From the NCBI GenBank assembly GCA_033283265.1, contig JAWMQN010000002.1, forward strand, positions 496,001 to 560,000: a DNA stretch of 64,000 nucleotides. Direction: 5' to 3'. Of this stretch, positions 55,825 to 64,000 are shown one piece after another. The position numbers and the translations under genes are program-made. This DNA is from Mangrovimicrobium sp033283265 (GTDB taxonomy: Bacteria; Pseudomonadota; Gammaproteobacteria; Pseudomonadales; Halieaceae). The notes below the pieces were generated by a model. It was not told where the DNA came from, did not search any database, and saw only the letters and a list, made by a program, of their open reading frames with translations. Each line of letters begins with the position of its first letter. The first letter of the stretch is position 1.

Positions 55825-55989
55825 AACGGGCGGGAACTATACCCGAATCAGCCCGGTAAACCAGTGGGGGCAGTGGTGAAATTTGGCAATTTTTGCCGAT
55901 GCCAGGCCCGGCACACGACTTCGTTATTGCGCCTCAGGTTACCGGCAATCGGCATATAGATGAAGGAAGAGCAGGAGAGAGGGCGCGGC

Positions 55990-56307
55990 TCAGTCGGCGC
56001 AGCGCACGCAGCGGGTGGCCTGGGGCCGCACGCGAAGGCGGGCGATACCAATTTCCTCGCCGCAGACGTCACACTCACCGTAGGTACCCTCGGCGATCTT
56101 GTCCAGGGCCTCCTGAATCTCCCGCAGCGACTGGCGCGTCTCGTTGCCGATAGCGTCGATCACCTCGTCGTTTTCACGCTCCTGGGCCTGTTCGGCGGAG
56201 TCGCCCGAATGGCCGCGGGTTACCTCGTGCTTGATGCTGGCCAATCTGCCCTGCATCTCCGCCAGCCGCGCTTCAAGCTCAAGTTTGAGGTCTTCGTAGG
56301 TCATCAC
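55990..56307 (-). CDS. TraR/DksA family zinc-finger protein
   Basis: The 105-residue protein is an N-terminal helical hairpin followed by a four-Cys zinc finger (CDVCGEEIGIARL...CVRC). The hairpin tip reads D36-x2-E39-x-A41, close to the DxxDxA tip by which DksA acts in the RNA polymerase secondary channel. It is shorter than DksA (about 150) and nearer the TraR/YbiI size. Its start may be either of two adjacent ATGs. It lies upstream of and codirectional with the S10 operon, so a role in transcription or stringent control is plausible but unproven. Confidence 0.85.
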   Translation of the reverse strand: MMTYEDLKLELEARLAEMQGRLASIKHEVTRGHSGDSAEQAQERENDEVIDAIGNETRQSLREIQEALDKIAEGTYGECDVCGEEIGIARLRVRPQATRCVRCAD

Positions 56308-56483
56308 CCATCACCCGTATTGTATTTGCCGCGGCCCGTCACTCACCGCTCCCGCAGCGCCTCTTGCCGCTTCCTGCTTCCTTTCCCGCTGCTGTTCTGC
56401 GAATCTGTCGTCGTGACCGGCATTGATGACTCGGGTGGCAGCTTGCCCAGACTATACCCGCGAGTTGAAGGAGAGGACAACAA

Positions 56484-56885
56484 GTGAACAATCCAGGCAG
56501 CAGCCACTCAGTCCTGATGGGGTATCTCCTGTGGATCTTTGGTTTTATGGGTGCCCACCGCTTTTTCTACGGCCGCCGGATCAGTGGCGCCATCTGGTTT
56601 TTTACCCTCGGGCTCCTGTTCATCGGCTGGATCATCGACCTCTTCCTGATCCCCTCCATGGCGCGCGATGCCGATGATCGCTACATCCCCGGCCCGGTCG
56701 ATTACAACCTGTGCTGGATCCTGCTGGTATTCCTCGGCTTCTTCGGCCTGCACCGGATGTACATGGGCAAATGGATCACCGGCATCATTTACCTCTGCAC
56801 TGGCGGACTCTTCCTCGTTGGCTGGCTCTGGGACCTGCTCACGCTGAATGAGCAGCTCTCGGAAGTAAACCACGCCTACCGATAG
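56484..56885 (+). CDS. Double TM2 domain membrane protein
   Basis: The 133-residue protein contains two successive TM2 units, each two helices joined by a short turn: residues about 9-55 (GYLLWIFGFMGAHRFFYGRRISG) and about 72-120 (LLVFLGFFGLHRMYMGKWITG). The GxxGxHRxYxGk signature repeats in both. It starts with GTG 56484 after GGAGAGGA. TM2 proteins have no settled bacterial function. It is convergent with prfC, with six bases between. Confidence 0.88.
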   Translation: MNNPGSSHSVLMGYLLWIFGFMGAHRFFYGRRISGAIWFFTLGLLFIGWIIDLFLIPSMARDADDRYIPGPVDYNLCWILLVFLGFFGLHRMYMGKWITGIIYLCTGGLFLVGWLWDLLTLNEQLSEVNHAYR

Positions 56886-56891
56886 ACGGGA

Positions 56892-58469
56892 TCAGTGCTC
56901 CCGGGTGGCCCGGAACTCGATGTCCGGCCAGCGCTCTTCCATCAGAGCAAGGTTGACGCGGGTAGGTGCCAGGTAAGTGAGGTAACCACCCCCGTCGATT
57001 GACAGCTGGTCGGAGGCCTTCTTGCGAAACTCCTCCAGCTTGCGCGGGTCAGCGCAGTAGACCCAGCGGGCGGTGTAGACATTGACCGGTTCGTACATCG
57101 CCTCGACCTTGTATTCGTCTTTCAGCCGGTAGGACACTACCTCGAACTGCAGCTGCCCGACCGCCCCGACAATCAGGTCGGTGGAGCTGATCGGCGCAAA
57201 AACCTGGGTAGACCCCTCTTCGGACAGCTGTTGCAGGCCCTTTTGCAGCTGCTTGGACTTCATCGGGTCCTTCAGCCGGATACGCCGGAACAGTTCCGGG
57301 GCGAAGTGGGGTATGCCGGTGAACTGCAACTCCTCGCCTGCGGTAAAGGTGTCGCCGATCTGGATCGTACCGTGGTTGTGCAGGCCGATGATGTCACCGG
57401 ACACCGCACTTTCCACCAACACCCGCTCACCCGCCTTGAAGGTCACCGCGTCGGCAATCTTCACATCCTTGGCGATACGGGTATGGCGCATCTTCATACC
57501 TTTTTCGTAGCGCCCCGAGCAGACCCGGAGGAAGGCGATACGGTCCCGGTGGCGCGGGTCCATGTTGGCCTGGATCTTGAACACGAAGCCGCTGAAGTCA
57601 GCCTCGTTGGCCCCTACCCTGCGCTCGGTCGTGTCCCTGTCCAGGGGCGGCGGCGCCCACTCGACGAAGTCGTCGAGCATTTCCCGCACGCCGAAGTTGC
57701 CCAGCGCCGTGCCAAAAAACACCGGGCTGAGCTTGCCGGCGAGGAAGGCCTCGAGATCGAACTCGTGGCTGGCGCCACGGACCAGATCTATCTCCTCGAC
57801 GAAGGCATCATAGTCACTACCCAGCAGTTCTCTCGCCTGCGTGGACTCGAGCCCGGCAATCCGCTTGTCTTCTGCCAGCACGCTGCCCTGGCCTGGTGTA
57901 TAGACATGGATTGTGTCGGTGTAGAGGTTGTAGACCCCCTTGAACAGGCCACCCATGCCGATGGGCCAGTTGATCGGCGCGCCCTGGATGTCGAGCACCT
58001 CCTCGATCTCATCCAGCAACTCGATCGGGTCGCGTATGTCCCGGTCCATCTTGTTGACGAAGCTGAAGATCGGCGTATCGCGCAAGCGGCAGACGTTCAT
58101 CAGCTTGATGGTGCGGTCCTCGACACCCTTGGCTCCGTCGATGACCATCAGCGCCGAATCGACAGCGGTCAGGGTGCGGTAGGTATCCTCGGAGAAGTCC
58201 TCGTGGCCGGGCGTATCCAGCAGGTTGACCGTGCGGCCGCGGTAGGGAAACTGCATTACCGAGGAGGTCACAGAGATACCGCGCTCCTGCTCCATGCTCA
58301 TCCAGTCGGAGGTGGCGTGTGGGCCGCGCTTGCCCTTGACGCTCCCCGCCACCTGGATCGCCTGGCCGAGCAACAGCAGTTTTTCGGTAATCGTGGTCTT
58401 ACCGGCGTCCGGGTGCGAGATGATCGCGAAGGTGCGCCGCGACGCGATGGCCTTGCCGAGATCGGACAT
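56892..58469 (-). CDS. prfC: Peptide chain release factor 3
   Basis: RF3 is the GTPase that recycles RF1/RF2 after termination. The G domain shows ISHPDAGKTTITEKLLL, DTPGHEDFSEDTYRTL and FVNKMDRD, and the RF3-specific length (525 residues) with GVREMLDDFVEWAPPP fits. A perfect TATAAT lies 27 bases upstream on the minus strand. Confidence 0.97.
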   Translation of the reverse strand: MSDLGKAIASRRTFAIISHPDAGKTTITEKLLLLGQAIQVAGSVKGKRGPHATSDWMSMEQERGISVTSSVMQFPYRGRTVNLLDTPGHEDFSEDTYRTLTAVDSALMVIDGAKGVEDRTIKLMNVCRLRDTPIFSFVNKMDRDIRDPIELLDEIEEVLDIQGAPINWPIGMGGLFKGVYNLYTDTIHVYTPGQGSVLAEDKRIAGLESTQARELLGSDYDAFVEEIDLVRGASHEFDLEAFLAGKLSPVFFGTALGNFGVREMLDDFVEWAPPPLDRDTTERRVGANEADFSGFVFKIQANMDPRHRDRIAFLRVCSGRYEKGMKMRHTRIAKDVKIADAVTFKAGERVLVESAVSGDIIGLHNHGTIQIGDTFTAGEELQFTGIPHFAPELFRRIRLKDPMKSKQLQKGLQQLSEEGSTQVFAPISSTDLIVGAVGQLQFEVVSYRLKDEYKVEAMYEPVNVYTARWVYCADPRKLEEFRKKASDQLSIDGGGYLTYLAPTRVNLALMEERWPDIEFRATREH

Positions 58470-58495
58470 GCTGGGGGTTCCGTGAAAAAGCGCGG

Positions 58496-58501
58496 ATTAT
58501 A
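58496..58501 (-). promoter_or_regulatory. -10 element of prfC
   Basis: TATAAT on the minus strand is a perfect sigma-70 -10 hexamer. The hexamer 17 bases upstream (TTCCCG) is a weak -35. Initiation would be about 20 bases before the prfC ATG. Confidence 0.55.
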
Positions 58502-58566
58502 CGCCCTCCCCGGGCACTCGGGAACGCTGCGACGATTTGCCGCTGCCGCGGGGCGAGCTCGCGCCG

Positions 58567-58572
58567 TATAAT
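58567..58572 (+). promoter_or_regulatory. -10 element of regB
   Basis: A perfect TATAAT ends 6 bases before the GTG 58579, so initiation would fall at or next to the start codon. No -35 match is seen. It is divergent from the prfC -10, 71 bases away. Confidence 0.5.
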
Positions 58573-58578
58573 GCGGCG

Positions 58579-59865
58579 GTGACCAGCGAAGCCCAAACCT
58601 CCCCCTTCTCCCCCAGCCTGGACAACCTGCGCAGCCTGCTGTTCATGCGCTGCGTTGCCCTGCTCGGCCAGACCGGTGTGCTCGCCTATGTACTGAGTGT
58701 CAGCCGTACCACCGAGAATCTCACCGGGCTCGGGCTCAGCCTGGCCGCCTTCGGGGTCCTGACCATTGCCAGTTTCTGGCGCCTGGAGAAGCGCTGGCCA
58801 GTGTCTGACGCGGAGTTCCTGGCCCAGTTCCTCTGTGACATCCTCGGCTGGAGCGCGCTGATGTACTTCACCGGCGGCGCCAGCAACCCGTTTATTTCCT
58901 ACTACATCGTGCCACTGGTTGCCTCCGCCGCCCTCCTGCCCTGGCGCTATACCTGGATCGTTGCCGGCGCTGGCCTCGCCGCCTACAGCCTGCTGCTCTA
59001 CCACTACCGTCCTTTCCCGCTTTTCTCTCCCCACGCCGGACACGGCCAGCAGATGAACAGCCAGATCCACATCCTCGGGATGTGGTTCAACTTTCTCTTC
59101 AGCGCCGCGCTGATTGCCTTCTTCGTGGTCCGGATGGCGGCGCAACTGCGCCTGCAGGAAGCCCGCGTCACCAGCCAGCGGGAGCAGCGCCTGCGCCACG
59201 ACCAGATCCTCGCAGTCGCCAGTCTCGCCGCCGGCACCGCCCATGAACTGGGCACACCGCTGGCGACGATGAAAATCCTGGTGGACGAAATGCTGGCGGC
59301 CGAGAACCTCAGCCCCGACCTGCGTGCTGACTGCGCGACCCTGCAGCAGCAACTGCAGCAGTGTCGCAGCACCCTGGCATCGCTCACCCGGACCGCGGAG
59401 GCCGCCGAGGGCGACGACAGCCAGACCGTCAGCGCACAGCGCTTCGTCGAGGATACGGTAGCGCGCTGGTCGGTGCGCCGGCCGAGCGTAAGCTACCGGA
59501 TCCACCGTGACGGCAGCGGCCCGACGCCGACACTCGGCGTCGACTCCACTTTGGCACAAACGCTGGAAAATCTGCTCAACAACGCCGCCGATGCCGGCTC
59601 ACCGAGCGTGGACATCCACTACGACTGGTCGCCACGGGAGCTGAGCATCGAGGTCAGGGATCTCGGTCGCGGCGTGGCAGCGGAGATACTCGAAACCCTT
59701 GGCAAACCGGTCGTCCACCCCGGCCGCAACGGCCTCGGCATTGGCCTGCTGCTGAGCCACGCCACGGTGGAGCGCTTCGGCGGCCGACTGGAGTTGCGCA
59801 ACGCGCCGGATGGCAGCGGAGCCATCGCCACACTGCGCCTCCCCCTGCCTGGAGCGCAGGCGTGA
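58579..59865 (+). CDS. regB: RegB/PrrB-type redox sensor histidine kinase
   Basis: The 428-residue protein has six N-terminal helices with the family quinone/redox motif GGASNPF at 99-105. The H-box is AAGTAHELGTPLATM (His222) and the ATPase domain has ENLLNNAADAG and GLGIGLLLSHATVERFGG. RegB/PrrB/RoxS kinases sense respiratory redox state and control electron-transport genes. The redox Cys found near the H-box of Rhodobacter RegB is not evident. Start GTG 58579 has no ribosome site and may be leaderless; a GTG at 58537 is the alternative. It overlaps regA by four bases. Confidence 0.9.
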   Translation: MTSEAQTSPFSPSLDNLRSLLFMRCVALLGQTGVLAYVLSVSRTTENLTGLGLSLAAFGVLTIASFWRLEKRWPVSDAEFLAQFLCDILGWSALMYFTGGASNPFISYYIVPLVASAALLPWRYTWIVAGAGLAAYSLLLYHYRPFPLFSPHAGHGQQMNSQIHILGMWFNFLFSAALIAFFVVRMAAQLRLQEARVTSQREQRLRHDQILAVASLAAGTAHELGTPLATMKILVDEMLAAENLSPDLRADCATLQQQLQQCRSTLASLTRTAEAAEGDDSQTVSAQRFVEDTVARWSVRRPSVSYRIHRDGSGPTPTLGVDSTLAQTLENLLNNAADAGSPSVDIHYDWSPRELSIEVRDLGRGVAAEILETLGKPVVHPGRNGLGIGLLLSHATVERFGGRLELRNAPDGSGAIATLRLPLPGAQA

Positions 59866-60398
59866 CGGAGCGCGGCCGCTTCCTGCTGGTTGACGACGAC
59901 CCCACGTTCACCGAGGTGATGGCGCGCGGGCTCACCCGGCGCGGTTTTGCGGTACATCGCTGTCACGACCCCCTCCAGGCTGCCGCGGACTGTGCCGAGC
60001 TGCAGCCCAGCCACATTCTCCTCGACCTCAACATGCCCGGAACCTCTGGCCTGGTCATCCTGCCGCAGCTGCTCGCGGCGGCCCCGCTGACCAGGCTGGT
60101 GATCCTCACCGGCTATTCCAGCATTGCCACCGCGGTGGAGGCGACCAAGGCCGGCGCCCTCAATTACCTGTGCAAACCGGTGGGCATCGACGAGATTCTC
60201 GCCGCCTTTGACGACCAGGCGGACACCGCGCCAGCGCAGGTGCCGGCAGAGCCGATTTCGGTGGAGCGCCTGGAATGGGAGCACATCCAGCGCGTGCTCA
60301 CGGACAACAGCGGTAACATCTCCGCGACGGCCAGGGCACTCGGCATGCACCGGCGCACCCTGCAGCGAAAGCTGCAGAAGCGGCCGGTAAGGAGATAG
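59862..60398 (+). CDS. regA: RegA/PrrA/ActR-type response regulator
   Basis: The 178-residue protein has a receiver domain (acidic DDD at 11-13, phospho-acceptor Asp55, Lys105). A compact Fis-like helix-turn-helix at about 150-173 (GNISATARALGMHRRTLQRKLQKR) is the near-invariant RegA DNA-binding region. GTG 59862 overlaps the regB stop (GTGA), so the pair is translationally coupled. It is the transcriptional output of the RegB kinase. Confidence 0.93.
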   Translation: MTERGRFLLVDDDPTFTEVMARGLTRRGFAVHRCHDPLQAAADCAELQPSHILLDLNMPGTSGLVILPQLLAAAPLTRLVILTGYSSIATAVEATKAGALNYLCKPVGIDEILAAFDDQADTAPAQVPAEPISVERLEWEHIQRVLTDNSGNISATARALGMHRRTLQRKLQKRPVRR

Positions 60399-60418
60399 GG
60401 GTAGGCCGGGGGCCGAAG

Positions 60419-61030
60419 CTAGCCGAGGCGCTCGGCGAGAATGCCCAGCAGGCGTCGACCGATAGCATCCATATCGAGCTCGGCATCCGGCAGCAGCCTG
60501 GCCATGGAGGTAACCTGCAACCCCTCGTAGCCGCAGGGATTGATGCGCTGGAAGGGCTCGAGGTCCATATCCACGTTGAGGGACAACCCGTGGTAGGTGC
60601 AACCGCGCCGCACCCGCAGGCCCAGCGAGGCGATCTTGTCACCGTTGACGTAGACACCCGGCGCATCGGGCCTGGCCGCGGCCTCGATGCCGTACTCCGC
60701 CAGCAGGGCGACGATACTTTCTTCGATCAAGGTAACCAGCGCGCGCACGCCCATGCCGCGACGCTTGACGTCCACCAGCAGGTAGATCACCCACTGCCCC
60801 GGGCCGTGGTAGGTGACCTGACCACCGCGATCGACCTGGATCACGGGGATATCACCCGGGGCCAGCACGTGCTCGGCCTTGCCCGCCTGCCCCTGGGTAA
60901 ACACCCTTGGGTGTTGCAGCAGCCAGAGCTCGTCCACGCTGTCCGCATTGCGGGTTTCGGTAAATTCGCGCATGGCGTCGAGCACCGTCAGGTACTCCGC
61001 CACGCCGATTTCGCGGGTATTGATCGCCAT
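60419..61030 (-). CDS. lipB: Octanoyl-[acyl-carrier-protein]:protein octanoyltransferase
   Basis: LipB moves octanoate from ACP to lipoyl domains. Visible motifs are LLQHPRVFTQGQAG, VDRGGQVTYHGPGQWVIYLLVD, KIASLGLRVRRGCTYHGLSLNV and the Cys in INPCGYEGLQVTSM; 203 residues. Its ATG shares one base with the stop of the ybeD-like gene. lipA is not in the window. Confidence 0.96.
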   Translation of the reverse strand: MAINTREIGVAEYLTVLDAMREFTETRNADSVDELWLLQHPRVFTQGQAGKAEHVLAPGDIPVIQVDRGGQVTYHGPGQWVIYLLVDVKRRGMGVRALVTLIEESIVALLAEYGIEAAARPDAPGVYVNGDKIASLGLRVRRGCTYHGLSLNVDMDLEPFQRINPCGYEGLQVTSMARLLPDAELDMDAIGRRLLGILAERLG

Positions 61031-61311
61031 CAGATAACCATCTGCACCTGGCCGGTGGCCATCAGGTCAGAGTGCAGTGCTTCCAGTTGATCGGTGCCGG
61101 TAGCGATGATGATCACGGTAATGGCCGTGAAGGTGCCCTTGCCGCTGGCGCGCTGGGTGACCTTGTCGCGGTCAAAGCCCGGGGCGTGGCGCTCGAAGAC
61201 CTCGAACACCACGGTTTCGTAACTGTCACTGGCCCGCCCGAGCACCTTGATCGGGTACTCGCAGGGAAATTCTATCTTGGGTGGTTCCTGCTCAGTCACA
61301 GCGCTGCCCAC
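61030..61311 (-). CDS. ybeD: YbeD family protein (DUF493)
   Basis: The 93-residue protein has PPKIEFPCEYPIKVLGRASDSYETVVFEVFERHAPGFD, typical of the small ferredoxin-like DUF493/UPF0250 family, usually encoded between dacA and lipB. Its function is unsettled; an allosteric or regulatory role in lipoate metabolism has been suggested from gene order. Start GTG 61311 lies one base after the dacA stop. Confidence 0.9.
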   Translation of the reverse strand: MGSAVTEQEPPKIEFPCEYPIKVLGRASDSYETVVFEVFERHAPGFDRDKVTQRASGKGTFTAITVIIIATGTDQLEALHSDLMATGQVQMVI

Positions 61312-61312
61312 C

Positions 61313-62470
61313 CTAGACCTTGAACAAGCGGTTGATCCACATCAGCACCATGTCCCAGAGGCGGGAGAAGATACCGCCCTGCTCCACCGGCACCAGCGCG
61401 ACCAGGTCGCCGGTGTACACCGGCTCACCGTCGAGCGTCAGTTGCACCTTGCCGAGCACATCGCCCTGGGCCAGAGGTGCCTCGATCTCCGGCTGCAGGG
61501 TGAGCTCGGTTTGCACGTCCGCGCTGCGCCCGCGCGGCAGGGTGAGCAGGACCTCCTCCGGCACGCCCACCGCGACCTGGTCCACCACGCCCTTCCAGAC
61601 ACGCGGCGCGGCAAGTTCTTTGGACGCCTGCAGTACCGTGCTGGTTTCGAAGAAGCGGAAGCCGTAATTCAGCAGGCTGCGGGATTCCGCCGCCCGGGCC
61701 TTGGTCGATTTCGTCCCCAGGACGACGGAGACCAGGCGCATCGCCTCGCGCTGGGCGGAAGCCACCAGGCAGTAACCGGCCTCCTTGGTGTGCCCGGTTT
61801 TCAGGCCATCGACGCTGGAATCCTGGGCCAGCAGGGTGTTGCGGTTGTACTGGCGGATGCCGTTGTAGGTGAACTCCCGCTCCTTGTAGATCGGGTACTG
61901 CACCGGGTGGTCCTTGATCGTCGCCCGGGCCAGCAGGGCCAGGTCGCGGGCCGTCGTGTACAGCTCGGGATCGGGCAGGCCGTGGGAGTTGGTGTAGTGG
62001 GTATCGTGCATGCCCAGGCGCTGGGCCTCGCGATTCATCATCTCCGCAAATACTTCCTCGCTGCCGGCGACATGCTCGGCCACGGCGACACAGGCGTCGT
62101 TGCCGGAGGAGATGATAATGCCCCGCTCGAGGTCGGCGATGGCGACATCCTTGCCCGGCTCGATCCACATCAGGGACGAGCCCTCGAAGAGCGGGTTCTG
62201 CGACCAGGCATTTTCGCTGACGGTGACGGTATCGTCACGGCTGATACGCCCGGCGTGGATCTCGTTGGCCAGCACGTAGCTGGTCATCATCTTGGTCAGG
62301 CTGGCCGGCGGCAGGCGTTCGTCGGCGTTGAGCTGGGCCAGTACCGCGCCGCTATCGGCGTCCATCAGGATGTAGGCCCTGGCATCCAGCTGGGGCGGAT
62401 CGGGTATCGGTGAAGCTGTGGCGCCAAAGGTCGAAAGGAACAGAACGAGGGGCAATACAAGGCGCTTCAT
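61313..62470 (-). CDS. dacA: D-alanyl-D-alanine carboxypeptidase (PBP5/6 type)
   Basis: From ATG 62470 the protein has 385 residues and a signal peptide (MKRLVLPLVLFLSTFGATA). The three penicillin-binding motifs are SLTK (Ser57-Lys60), SGN (122-124) and KTG (224-226). The C-terminal beta domain is followed by an amphipathic anchor ending in LWDMVLMWINRLFKV. It trims the terminal D-Ala of peptidoglycan side chains in the periplasm. Gene order rlpA-dacA-ybeD-lipB is conserved. Confidence 0.95.
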   Translation of the reverse strand: MKRLVLPLVLFLSTFGATASPIPDPPQLDARAYILMDADSGAVLAQLNADERLPPASLTKMMTSYVLANEIHAGRISRDDTVTVSENAWSQNPLFEGSSLMWIEPGKDVAIADLERGIIISSGNDACVAVAEHVAGSEEVFAEMMNREAQRLGMHDTHYTNSHGLPDPELYTTARDLALLARATIKDHPVQYPIYKEREFTYNGIRQYNRNTLLAQDSSVDGLKTGHTKEAGYCLVASAQREAMRLVSVVLGTKSTKARAAESRSLLNYGFRFFETSTVLQASKELAAPRVWKGVVDQVAVGVPEEVLLTLPRGRSADVQTELTLQPEIEAPLAQGDVLGKVQLTLDGEPVYTGDLVALVPVEQGGIFSRLWDMVLMWINRLFKV

Positions 62471-62574
62471 GGTGATGGGGGGCACTCCGGTGCGCGGTGA
62501 AACTGGATGGCGCATGGTAACGCATGCGCCACGGCAGCGGAAGAAAGCGGCAGCCCGCAGCGCAGTTCGCAGCG

Positions 62575-63420
62575 TCAGGGGAGGGGCTGTCCCTCGGGAT
62601 ACCCCCCGTCGCGCAGCTGCTGCTGCACCAGCACCAGCTCGTCGCCATTGGCCACCGGCCCGATACGCACGCGGTACATGGTTGTACCGGAGACATCCAC
62701 CTCACTCAGAAACACCGGCGCCTGGACGAAGGCCTGCAATTCGCCCTGCAGGCGATGGGCCGCGTCCCTGGAGCCGAAGGCACCGAGCTGCAGGTACCGA
62801 TAGTGCCCGCCCGGTGCCTCGCGCAGGTCGTCGACCCCGGTGACATCGATCACCGCGACCTCCACCAGTGCAGTGCCCTGGTTGGCAAAGCCGAGCTTCA
62901 CCGCGGCCCCGTAGGAGAGGTCGATCAGGCGCTCACTGTGGAAGGGCCCGCGGTCGTTGACGCGTACGACAACCCTTTTGCCGTTCTCCAGGTTGGTCAC
63001 CGTCGCGAATACCGGGATGGGCAGGGTGCGGTGCGCCGCAGAGGCGGCGTAGACGTCGAAGATTTCCCCGTTGGAGGTGGCGTGACCATCGAACTTGGCG
63101 CCATACCAGGAGGCGACACCCTGCTCCCGGTAGTCCTGGTAGTGATCGAGGATTTCATACTCCACCCCGGACACGGCGTAGGGGCTGCGATTGCCCACGG
63201 CGAGGATCGGGTCCGGCCGCGGCACCGCGTCAGCGACCTGCTCCGGGGTAATCGCGCGCAGGGGAGCGCCGTCCCGGTCGCGGCTGTAACGCGAAGCCTG
63301 GTAGGCGTCACCCGACGACACCGCCGGGCTGCTTTCGGCCGGCTTTTCCTGCGTGCTGCTACAGCCCTGGATCGCCAGCAGGACCACAAGGCCGGCGGCG
63401 ACACGGCATAAAGCGCTCAC
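62575..63420 (-). CDS. rlpA: Septal ring lytic transglycosylase RlpA with SPOR domain
   Basis: The 281-residue lipoprotein has a lipobox AIQGC, a linker, the double-psi beta-barrel with GVASWYGAKFDGHATSNGEIFD and VVVRVNDRGPF, and a C-terminal SPOR domain from about 205 (YLQLGAFGSRDAAHRLQGEL). In Pseudomonas RlpA cleaves denuded glycan strands at the septum. ATG 63420 overlaps the mltB stop by four bases. Confidence 0.94.
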   Translation of the reverse strand: MSALCRVAAGLVVLLAIQGCSSTQEKPAESSPAVSSGDAYQASRYSRDRDGAPLRAITPEQVADAVPRPDPILAVGNRSPYAVSGVEYEILDHYQDYREQGVASWYGAKFDGHATSNGEIFDVYAASAAHRTLPIPVFATVTNLENGKRVVVRVNDRGPFHSERLIDLSYGAAVKLGFANQGTALVEVAVIDVTGVDDLREAPGGHYRYLQLGAFGSRDAAHRLQGELQAFVQAPVFLSEVDVSGTTMYRVRIGPVANGDELVLVQQQLRDGGYPEGQPLP

Positions 63421-64000
63421 TCCGCCACCCCGGCGGCGATCTCAAGGCTCAGCTGGTAAACGCTCATTGCATACTTGGCGCTGTGGTTGTAACGCGTGAT
63501 CACGTAAAAATTGTGCAGGCCGAGCCAGTACTCATGGCCCTCTTCCAGCTCGAAATCGAGGCCGATGGCCTCCTCGTCCCCAGCGACCGCCACCTGCGCT
63601 ACCAGCCCCGCGGCACTGAATTCTGCGATGGTGTAGCGCGGCTGCAGGGAGCGCCCTTCGCTGAACATATCCGCGGGTACCGCCCCTTCCTTGCGCGCCG
63701 GCACCACCACTGTCGAACCCGGGCTCCAGCCATGGGCCTTGAAGTAATTGGCCACGCTGCCGATGGCGTCGACCGGGTTGGCCCAGATATCCGCGACACC
63801 GTCGGCGTCGAAATCGAGCGCATAGGAGCGGTAGCTGCTCGGCATGAACTGCCCGTAGCCCATGGCGCCGGCGTAGGAGCCCTTCAATTTGCGCGGATCC
63901 ATGCCCTGCTCGCGGGTGAGGATGAGGTAGTTGCGCAACTCTTCGGTGAAAAACTCCGAGCGCCGGGGATAGTCGAAGGCCAGCGTGGCCAGCGCATCGA
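63417..64000 (-). CDS. mltB: Lytic murein transglycosylase B (5' part beyond window)
   Basis: The frame stays open to the window edge, so the N-terminal half, including the catalytic Glu region, is missing. What remains reads LATLAFDYPRRSEFFTEELRNYLIL, GSYAGAMGYGQFMPSSYRSYALDFDADGVADIW and LHNFYVITRYNHSAKYAMSVYQL, the C-terminal part of MltB. These enzymes cut peptidoglycan glycan strands with formation of 1,6-anhydro-MurNAc. Coupled to rlpA by a four-base overlap. Confidence 0.92.
   Translation of the reverse strand, partial: DALATLAFDYPRRSEFFTEELRNYLILTREQGMDPRKLKGSYAGAMGYGQFMPSSYRSYALDFDADGVADIWANPVDAIGSVANYFKAHGWSPGSTVVVPARKEGAVPADMFSEGRSLQPRYTIAEFSAAGLVAQVAVAGDEEAIGLDFELEEGHEYWLGLHNFYVITRYNHSAKYAMSVYQLSLEIAAGVAE

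Larger units (their letters stand above)
55676..55989. other. 314-base region before rpsJ holding the S10 promoter
   Basis: No gene is seen between rpsJ and the TraR/DksA-like gene, both on the minus strand. It holds a hairpin at 55803-55824 and the promoter at 55743-55771. The short leader that follows has a poly-T stretch and a GGGTTCCC-containing segment. There is no tuf, fusA, rpsG or rpsL. Confidence 0.7.

Noticed and set aside
57231..58571. A 446-codon open frame antisense to prfC
   Set aside because: The composition is shadow-like and prfC on the other strand is certain.

Overview
The window looks like a chromosomal segment of a GC-rich, free-living, probably marine or halotolerant gammaproteobacterium. 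The evidence is the complete S10-spc-alpha ribosomal block in proteobacterial order, FabA/FabB unsaturated fatty acid synthesis, an mltB-rlpA-dacA-ybeD-lipB cluster, a RegB/RegA redox pair and a glucosylglycerol osmolyte locus. The protein flavour resembles the Cellvibrionales/Halieaceae and Pseudomonas side of the class, but the genus cannot be fixed from sequence reading alone. Coding density is high and nearly every gene is intact. Only the two edge genes, marC-like at the left and mltB-like at the right, are cut by the window.

Left part (1-24 kb): a MarC fragment, then a two-gene unit of a large membrane AAA-type ATPase overlapping a minimal MscS channel, then cyclopropane fatty acid synthase and the nucleosidase PpnN. 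The accessory part follows: an SSS-family symporter, a fused glucosylglycerol-phosphate phosphatase/synthase and a GH13_18 phosphorylase. Together these could make, recycle and possibly import glucosylglycerol. A 460-base intergenic region with paired repeats, a short ORF and a strong terminator precedes an MFS transporter. Then come an ABC1 kinase, a UbiA prenyltransferase, ferrochelatase, a ZIP metal transporter, proB-obgE, rpmA-rplU, an EamA transporter and ispB. Two copies of a structured palindromic repeat lie in the proB/obgE/rpmA neighbourhood.

Middle part (24-41.8 kb): pgi faces a manC-galU-pmm sugar-nucleotide operon. fabA-fabB face an operon of an SDR-like protein, moaB and moeA. 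ssb and an MFS transporter are followed by divergent uvrA. A tRNA-Thr(CGT) and a lipoprotein sulfatase with an extra C-terminal domain lie between uvrA and the ribosomal block.

Right part (41.8-64 kb): rplQ-rpoA-rpsD-rpsK-rpsM, rpmJ-secY and on up to rpsJ are all on the minus strand, with clear promoters before rpsJ and rpsM. Upstream of rpsJ there is no tuf/fusA/rpsL. Instead there are a TraR/DksA-type protein, a double TM2 protein, prfC, the regB-regA pair and the cell-wall/lipoate cluster.

Most promising for follow-up are the ATPase-MscS pair, the glucosylglycerol locus with its palindromic operators, the MFS leader region and the compensating palindromic repeat.
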